A DNA stretch of 64,000 nt from Pseudomonas izuensis (GTDB lineage: Bacteria > Pseudomonadota > Gammaproteobacteria > Pseudomonadales > Pseudomonadaceae): NCBI RefSeq assembly GCF_009861505.1, contig NZ_WTFT01000049.1:42497-106496 (forward strand), read 5' to 3'. A program made the position numbers and the translations under genes. The notes under the pieces were generated by a model that was given only the letters and a program-made list of their open reading frames with translations, was not told the origin of the DNA and searched no databases. Below are positions 59,177-64,000 of the stretch, one piece after another; the first letter of the stretch is position 1; each line of letters starts with the position of its first letter.

Positions 59177-61234
59177 TCAGGCCTCTGGTACTGCCTGGAA
59201 TGGCGCTTCTTTATCCGTGCGCTCCTTGGTGCCCCAGGCGGCGACGCCGACCTTGAGCGCGAAGAACAGGATGCTGAACACCACGAACAGGAACAGCGCG
59301 GTCAGCGTGGCGTTGGTGTAGGCGTTGAAGATCACGTGCTGCATCTGGTCAATGCTCTTGGCCGGCGCCAGCACCTGTCCATTGGCCAGGGCATCGCTGT
59401 ATTTCTTCGCCAACGCCAGGAAGCCGATCGCCGGGTTGGCGTCGAACAGCTTGATGAAGCCGGCGGTGGTGGTGCAGATCAGCAGCCAGACCGCCGGCAG
59501 CAAGGTCACCCAGACATACTGTTGGCGTTTCATTTTGATCAGCACCACCGTACCAAGCATCAGCGCGATGCCGGCCAACATCTGGTTGGAGATGCCGAAC
59601 AGCGGCCACAGGGTGTTGATGCCGCCCAACGGGTCGATCACGCCTTGATACAGCAGGTAGCCCCACATGGCCACACAACCGGCAGTGGCAATCAGGTTGG
59701 CGGTCCAGGATTCGGTGCGGCGCAGCGCCGGCACGAAAGAGCCGAGCAAGTCCTGCAGCATGAAGCGCCCGGCACGGGTACCGGCGTCCACTGCGGTCAG
59801 GATGAACAGGGCTTCGAACAGGATCGCGAAGTGGTACCAGAACGCCATGGTGTTTTCACCCGGCAGGACGTGGTGGAGGATCTGCGCGATGCCGACCGCC
59901 AGGGTCGGCGCACCGCCGGCACGGGCCAGGATGGTGGTTTCACCGATGTCGTGGGCCACCGCTTGCAGCGCTTCGGGGGTGATTGCAAAGCCCCAGCTGC
60001 TGACGGTTTGCGCGACGGCAACCGCATCGGCGCCGACCACGGCGGCCGGGCTGTTCATGGCGAAGTACACGCCCGGATCGATCACCGAGGCAGCAACCAT
60101 GGCCATGATCGCCACGAAGGATTCCATCAACATGCCGCCGTAACCGATGTAACGGGCGTGACCTTCGCTGGCCAGCAACTTCGGCGTGGTGCCAGACGCG
60201 ATCAGCGCGTGAAAACCGGAGACCGCGCCACAAGCGATGGTGATGAACAGGAACGGGAACAGGCCACCCTTCCACACCGGCCCGGTGCCGTCGATGAACT
60301 GGGTCAGCGCTGGCATTTTCAGCTCCGGCATGGTCACCAGAATGCCGATGGCCAGGGCGACGATGGTGCCGATTTTCAGGAAAGTGGACAGGTAGTCACG
60401 GGGTGCCAGAATCAGCCACACCGGCAACACCGCCGCCACAAAACCGTAACCGATCAACATCCAGGTAATCTGGATACCGGTAAAGGTAAAGGCCTTGGCC
60501 CATACCGGATCGGCGGCAATCTGCCCACCCAGCCAGATCGAACCCAGCAGCAATACGACGCCTATCACCGAGATCTCACCGATGCGGCCCGGACGGATGT
60601 AGCGCATGTAAATGCCCATGAACATCGCGATCGGGATGGTCGCCATCACCGTGAACATGCCCCACGGGCTATCGGCCAGGGCCTTGACCACGATCAGCGC
60701 CAGCACCGCGAGGATGATGATCATGATCAGGAAGCAGCCGAACAACGCGATGGTGCCGGGGATGCGGCCCATTTCTTCACGGACCATGTCACCCAGAGAG
60801 CGACCATTGCGGCGGGTGGACATGAACAGGACCATGAAGTCCTGCACGGCACCGGCCAGCACCACGCCGGCGATCAGCCACAGCGTGCCGGGCAGGTAGC
60901 CCATCTGCGCCGCCAGCACCGGGCCGACCAGCGGCCCCGCGCCGGCGATGGCCGCGAAGTGGTGACCGAAGAGCACGTGTTTGTTGGTCGGTACGTAGTC
61001 CAGGCCATCGTTGTTGAGCACAGCGGGAGTCGCTCGATTGGGGTCGAGCTGCATCACTTTATTGGCGATGAACAGGCTGTAGTAACGGTAGGCAACCAGG
61101 TAGATGGCGACGGCTGCGACGACGATCCAGAGGGCGTTGATCGCTTCGCCGCGGCGCAGGGCCACGACACTCAGCGCAAACGCTCCCAGAACAGCCACGG
61201 CAAACCAGGCGAGGTGTTTAGCCAGACGGGGCAT
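59177..61234 (-). CDS. cstA: CstA-family pyruvate/peptide transporter
   Basis: A 685-residue inner-membrane transporter with about 16-18 helices, near-standard length. Family motifs are FGHHFAAIAGAGPLVGPVLAAQMGYLPGTLW at the N-terminus, FMVLFMSTRRNGRSLGDMVREEMG and the C-terminal KKYSDALANGQVL. CstA/BtsT proteins import pyruvate (and peptides) in E. coli. GGAG precedes the ATG at 61234. A divergent sensor kinase/regulator pair lies upstream and may switch it on. Confidence 0.93.
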   Translation of the reverse strand: MPRLAKHLAWFAVAVLGAFALSVVALRRGEAINALWIVVAAVAIYLVAYRYYSLFIANKVMQLDPNRATPAVLNNDGLDYVPTNKHVLFGHHFAAIAGAGPLVGPVLAAQMGYLPGTLWLIAGVVLAGAVQDFMVLFMSTRRNGRSLGDMVREEMGRIPGTIALFGCFLIMIIILAVLALIVVKALADSPWGMFTVMATIPIAMFMGIYMRYIRPGRIGEISVIGVVLLLGSIWLGGQIAADPVWAKAFTFTGIQITWMLIGYGFVAAVLPVWLILAPRDYLSTFLKIGTIVALAIGILVTMPELKMPALTQFIDGTGPVWKGGLFPFLFITIACGAVSGFHALIASGTTPKLLASEGHARYIGYGGMLMESFVAIMAMVAASVIDPGVYFAMNSPAAVVGADAVAVAQTVSSWGFAITPEALQAVAHDIGETTILARAGGAPTLAVGIAQILHHVLPGENTMAFWYHFAILFEALFILTAVDAGTRAGRFMLQDLLGSFVPALRRTESWTANLIATAGCVAMWGYLLYQGVIDPLGGINTLWPLFGISNQMLAGIALMLGTVVLIKMKRQQYVWVTLLPAVWLLICTTTAGFIKLFDANPAIGFLALAKKYSDALANGQVLAPAKSIDQMQHVIFNAYTNATLTALFLFVVFSILFFALKVGVAAWGTKERTDKEAPFQAVPEA

Positions 61235-61412
61235 AGAGGGTCTCCTGCCGACAGCCTGTGACTGCGGCGGTAATTTTTATAATTGTGTCCGCGGTGCGGA
61301 GCTGGCCCAATATCCGCGCATGCCGTCCACAAATAAATCCGCGTTACTACGTACGTGACGTCTACGTAGTTCTACGTAGAACACGCTGATCCTTCCTGGA
61401 AAATACAAAACC
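61235..61412. promoter_or_regulatory. cstA promoter region with phased CTACGTAG sites
   Basis: CTACGTAG occurs at 61362-61369 and 61372-61379, exactly one helical turn apart, with CTACGTAC at 61347-61354. On the minus strand TATAAAA near 61275 may be a -10 box for cstA. The sites are likely for a response regulator. Confidence 0.55.
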
Positions 61413-61506
61413 CTGTGGGAGCAAAGCTTGCTCGCGATAGCGGTGTGTCAGTCACCATCATTGTCGAATGACACACCGCCATCGCGAGCAAGCTTTGCTC
61501 CTACGG
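61413..61506. repeat. REP pair (BIME)
   Basis: TGGGAGCAAAGCTTGCTCGCGATAGCGG facing CCGCCATCGCGAGCAAGCTTTGCTCC, between the divergent cstA and kinase promoters. Confidence 0.9.
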
Positions 61507-61622
61507 GTTTTGCATAGACACCCCACCCACCCGTCATTCCGTCCAGCAGCGCTACAGCGCGGGCGTATGTTTGGCATATGATGCCGGGCCTTCGCCATCC
61601 CTCGTTCCGGCCAGGAGCACTG

Positions 61623-62984
61623 ATGCAGCTCAAACACAAGATCGTCGCCCTCGGGATTCTGCCGCTGGTGTTGGCCATTGCCGTTATCTGCGCGCTGGTG
61701 ATTTCCCTGAACCGTCAACTGGGTGATCAACAGGCGCAGTTGATCGAAGACAGCATTCTGGCGAGCAAGCGCGCGGAACTGAAAAACTACGTGGAAATGG
61801 CGAAAAGCCTGATCGAGCCGCTATACGACGACGGCCACGGTGACGCCCACGCCCAGCAACAGGTGCTGGAGGAACTGCGCAAGCTCAGCTTTGGCATCAA
61901 CGGCTACTTCTTCGTCTACGACCACGAAGGCCGCAGCCTGATGCACGCGCGGCAGTCGGAGCTGGTGGGCAAATACCTGTGGGACATGAAAGACCCGCAC
62001 GGCTTGCCGGTGATTCAGGCGTTGCTCAAAAGCGCGCAATCGGGCGAAGGCTTTCAACGCTATGCCTGGAACAAACCATCCTCCGGCCAGGTGACCGACA
62101 AGCTCGCCTACGTGGTGATGCTGGATCGCTGGGGCTGGATGCTCGGCACCGGCATTTACCTTGAAGACGTCGAACGCGCGACCCAGCAGGCCCGCGCCGA
62201 AGTGGCCACGGGCATCCGCAAGACGATGATGGCGATTGCCGTGGTCGCCTTGGTGGCGGTGCTGTTCGTGTTTGCCACCGGCATGACCCTGAACGTCAGC
62301 GAGCATCGCCTGGCGGACAAGAAACTGCAGCGCTTGACCCAACGCATCGTCAGCCTACAAGAGGAAGAGCGCTCGCGGGTTTCCCGTGAGTTGCACGACG
62401 GCATCAGCCAGGTGCTGGTGTCGATCAAGTTTCAGTTCGAACTGGCCAGCCATGTACTGGAGAATGGCCAGGACAAGGGCCTGGGCATTTTAAGGGACGC
62501 CACCGAACGTTTGGGCGAAGCCATCGGCGAAGTTCGCAGCCTGTCCCACGACCTGCGCTCATCCTTGCTCGACACCCTCGGCCTGCAAGCGGCCATCGGC
62601 CAACTGGCCGCGGAATTCGAGCAGCGCAGCGGGCTCACGGTGACCTACAACGACAATGAATTCGACTGCCATCTGGTCGATGGCGCAGCGGTGTCATTGT
62701 TCCGCATCGTCCAGGAAGGCCTGACCAATATCGAACGTCATGCCCATGCCAAAAACGTTTCCATTACCCTGCACGGTTCTGAAGACAACGTGCGCCTGAC
62801 CGTGGTCGATGACGGTATCGGTTTCAACGTCGCCCAGGTCGAACGTCGCCACGCGGGCATTGGCCTGCGTAATATCCGCGAACGCGTCGAACATTTTGGC
62901 GGCCGCTTTGATCTGGTTTCGATGCCGGGACGCAGTGAACTGGACGTTCTGCTGCCAATGAAACTGCCCGGCGGCAAACGCTGA
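61623..62984 (+). CDS. Cache-domain sensor histidine kinase (NarX-type HisKA_3)
   Basis: A 453-residue membrane kinase: TM1 (residues 8-30), a periplasmic single-Cache domain (~31-200, with FGINGYFFVYDHEGRSLMH and DRWGWMLGTGIYLEDV), TM2 (~201-222), a HisKA_3 dimerisation helix with phospho-acceptor H258 in SRELHDGISQ, then an HATPase domain (IVQEGLTNIERHAHA, VDDGIGF, GIGLRNIRERVEHFGG). AGGAGC precedes ATG 61623. It partners the response regulator encoded 24 bp downstream; single-Cache kinases often sense small carboxylates such as pyruvate or acetate. Confidence 0.92.
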   Translation: MQLKHKIVALGILPLVLAIAVICALVISLNRQLGDQQAQLIEDSILASKRAELKNYVEMAKSLIEPLYDDGHGDAHAQQQVLEELRKLSFGINGYFFVYDHEGRSLMHARQSELVGKYLWDMKDPHGLPVIQALLKSAQSGEGFQRYAWNKPSSGQVTDKLAYVVMLDRWGWMLGTGIYLEDVERATQQARAEVATGIRKTMMAIAVVALVAVLFVFATGMTLNVSEHRLADKKLQRLTQRIVSLQEEERSRVSRELHDGISQVLVSIKFQFELASHVLENGQDKGLGILRDATERLGEAIGEVRSLSHDLRSSLLDTLGLQAAIGQLAAEFEQRSGLTVTYNDNEFDCHLVDGAAVSLFRIVQEGLTNIERHAHAKNVSITLHGSEDNVRLTVVDDGIGFNVAQVERRHAGIGLRNIRERVEHFGGRFDLVSMPGRSELDVLLPMKLPGGKR

Positions 62985-62992
62985 CGCCGTCC

Positions 62993-63003
62993 AAAACAAC
63001 AAG
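62993..63003 (+). promoter_or_regulatory. AC-rich leader, possible Crc/Hfq site
   Basis: AAAACAACAAG precedes the response-regulator start; a shorter version of the motif seen at 44381 and 51515. Confidence 0.35.
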
Positions 63004-63008
63004 AGTGA

Positions 63009-63650
63009 ATGCCTGCCATGAACCTGCCCTCCCCGATCCGCGTCGCTCTGGTCGACGATCACTCCCTGGTCCGTGACGGAATCAAGGCACTGCTGTCCGT
63101 CATGGCGCCCCTGGAAGTGGTGGGCGAAGCCGAAAGCGGCGCCGAGGCGATCGAGATGGTCGGGCGCTGCCAGCCGGACCTGCTGCTGGTCGACATCAGC
63201 CTGCGGGACATGAACGGCCTGGAGCTGACCCGGGTGCTGCGTAGCCAGTACCCCTCACTCAAGGTGTTGGTACTGAGCATGTACGATAACTACGAGTACG
63301 TGAGTGAGTCGGTGCGCTCCGGGGCCAGCGGCTATGTGCTGAAGAATGCCCCGTCACGGGAAATCATTGCAGCCATCGAAGCCATCACCAGCGGTGGCAC
63401 CTTCTACAGCGCCGAAATCGCCCAGCGGCTGATCGCCGACAAAAGCACCGACAACGAGCTGACGCCCCGGGAAAGCCAGGTGCTGTACAAAATGGCCCAG
63501 GGCCTGAACAACAAGGAAATGGCCCGGGAACTGGACATCAGTGTACGCACGGTGGAAACCCATCGCCTGAGCATCCGTCGCAAGCTCAACATCGACAAGC
63601 CTGCCGCCCTGGTCAAATACGCCATCGATCACGGGATCATTTCCCGATAG
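63009..63650 (+). CDS. NarL/FixJ-family response regulator
   Basis: A 213-residue response regulator: receiver domain with acidic pocket VDDH, phospho-acceptor D62 in LLLVDISLRDMNG and LLL..KVLVLSMYD, then a LuxR-type helix-turn-helix (LTPRESQVLYKMAQGLNNKEMARELDISVRTVETH, about residues 150-184). The start at 63009 has AAGAG nearby; the ATG at 63018 is an alternative. It follows the Cache kinase and is the natural candidate for the CTACGTAG sites before cstA. Confidence 0.92.
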   Translation: MPAMNLPSPIRVALVDDHSLVRDGIKALLSVMAPLEVVGEAESGAEAIEMVGRCQPDLLLVDISLRDMNGLELTRVLRSQYPSLKVLVLSMYDNYEYVSESVRSGASGYVLKNAPSREIIAAIEAITSGGTFYSAEIAQRLIADKSTDNELTPRESQVLYKMAQGLNNKEMARELDISVRTVETHRLSIRRKLNIDKPAALVKYAIDHGIISR

Positions 63651-63654
63651 GCCC

Positions 63655-63721
63655 TTGTAGGAGCCGGCTTGCTGGCGAAGGCGCCCTTGAGATCGCCTTC
63701 GCCGGCAAGCCGGCTCCTACA
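63655..63721. repeat. REP-like hairpin (GGAGCCGGCTTGC type)
   Basis: TAGGAGCCGGCTTGCTGGCGAAGGCG facing CGCCTTCGCCGGCAAGCCGGCTCCTA with a short loop. A different REP subtype from the TGCTCGCGA pairs; it may also terminate the response-regulator transcript. Confidence 0.9.
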
Positions 63722-63846
63722 TAGAGCGGTTCCGTGCATCCATTGACCGCATCAATAGTCACCATTGACTCAATGAAGTTCTCTTAAAAACTGTGCGGCG
63801 TAACATCTGCTCCATACCCACCGACAACACCCTGGAGCACACGATC

Positions 63847-64000
63847 ATGAAACGCCAAACCCTCCTCAGCATCGCTTTCTCGATCTTCGCAGTGAACGCC
63901 TTCGCCGCGACCTCGGCTCAACCTGTAGTCGCTGAAGGCGGCTCGGATCGACTGATTGGAGGCGGTGTGGCGGGGGGGGGGTTTTGGGGGCGGGGTGGGT
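63847..64000 (+). CDS. EGGSDR-motif small secreted protein (3' partial)
   Basis: Signal peptide MKRQTLLSIAFSIFAVNAFAATSA followed by QPVVAEGGSDRLI, sharing EGGSDRLI with the 10148 gene. After about residue 37 the reading turns to GGGVAGGGFWGRG over a G-rich run that I do not trust. The family usually continues with further charged residues, so the real C-terminus is outside or corrupted. Confidence 0.55.
   Translation, partial: MKRQTLLSIAFSIFAVNAFAATSAQPVVAEGGSDRLIGGGVAGGGFWGRGG

Noticed and set aside
59336..61261. 641-codon open frame antisense to cstA
   Set aside because: His/Gln/Arg/Asp-rich shadow; cstA on the other strand is well supported.

Overview
This 64 kb window is chromosomal DNA from a fluorescent-group Pseudomonas. 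The evidence is the GC-rich coding DNA, a MexEF-OprN-type efflux operon, an OprD-family porin, DUF6124 and EGGSDR-type small proteins, a CstA/YbdD pair, and many REP palindromes of the GGAGCNAGCNTGCTCGCGA type. I see no rRNA, tRNA, CRISPR array or transposase. The window opens inside a gene, and its last ~45 bases are an abnormal G-rich stretch that looks like a low-quality contig end.

Layout. 0-6.2 kb: end of an MFS exporter, an alpha/beta hydrolase, then a Rieske oxygenase, a rubredoxin-FAD reductase fusion and a LysR regulator that look like one oxidation module, then a GNAT acetyltransferase. 6.2-10.4 kb: a secreted HExxH protein and a disturbed patch with a decayed glyoxalase gene, a truncated carboxymuconolactone decarboxylase (CMD) gene copy, a LysR gene, the intact CMD gene coupled to a secreted cupin, and a small EGGSDR peptide. 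10.4-14.8 kb: an RND pump (adaptor plus transporter) with no outer-membrane partner. 14.9-23.7 kb: Lrp/LysE-type exporter pair, a MaoC fragment, DUF2986, a large GAF-GAF-GGDEF-EAL protein, a Mut7-C RNase-like protein, a LysR/oxidoreductase pair, a DHFR-like protein and DUF6124. 23.7-31.7 kb: five tandem 122-bp REP-pair units, then mexEF-oprN on the minus strand with only the first ~90 codons of a mexT-like regulator left upstream, and a TetR gene. 31.7-38.8 kb: a chemoreceptor, a lipoprotein, an HxlR regulator divergent from an isochorismatase-like/aldehyde dehydrogenase pair, and a diguanylate cyclase.

38.8-53.5 kb is the most interesting part: a compact catabolic island. A LysR gene and an oxygenase-like gene are divergent from Fe-alcohol dehydrogenase, crotonase, CaiB CoA-transferase, TRAP transporter (fused DctQM), FlK-like thioesterase, two tandem amidohydrolases, a ketoglutarate-semialdehyde-type dehydrogenase, an exported PCC-domain protein and an OprD porin. 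Together they give outer-membrane entry, periplasmic capture, import, ring/lactone opening, alcohol-to-acid oxidation and CoA chemistry for an unidentified organic acid. AC-rich Crc/Hfq-like leaders precede the TRAP binding protein and PCC genes.

53.5-64 kb: DctA with its own terminator and a GntR-type operator, two FCD/GntR regulators, a chemoreceptor flanked by a 32-bp duplication of the ybdD 3' end, ybdD-cstA (pyruvate/peptide uptake family), and a divergent Cache histidine kinase/NarL-type regulator pair. Phased CTACGTAG sites lie between cstA and the kinase. A second EGGSDR peptide gene runs off the end. Everything here comes from reading the sequence; family names come from recognised motifs, not database searches.
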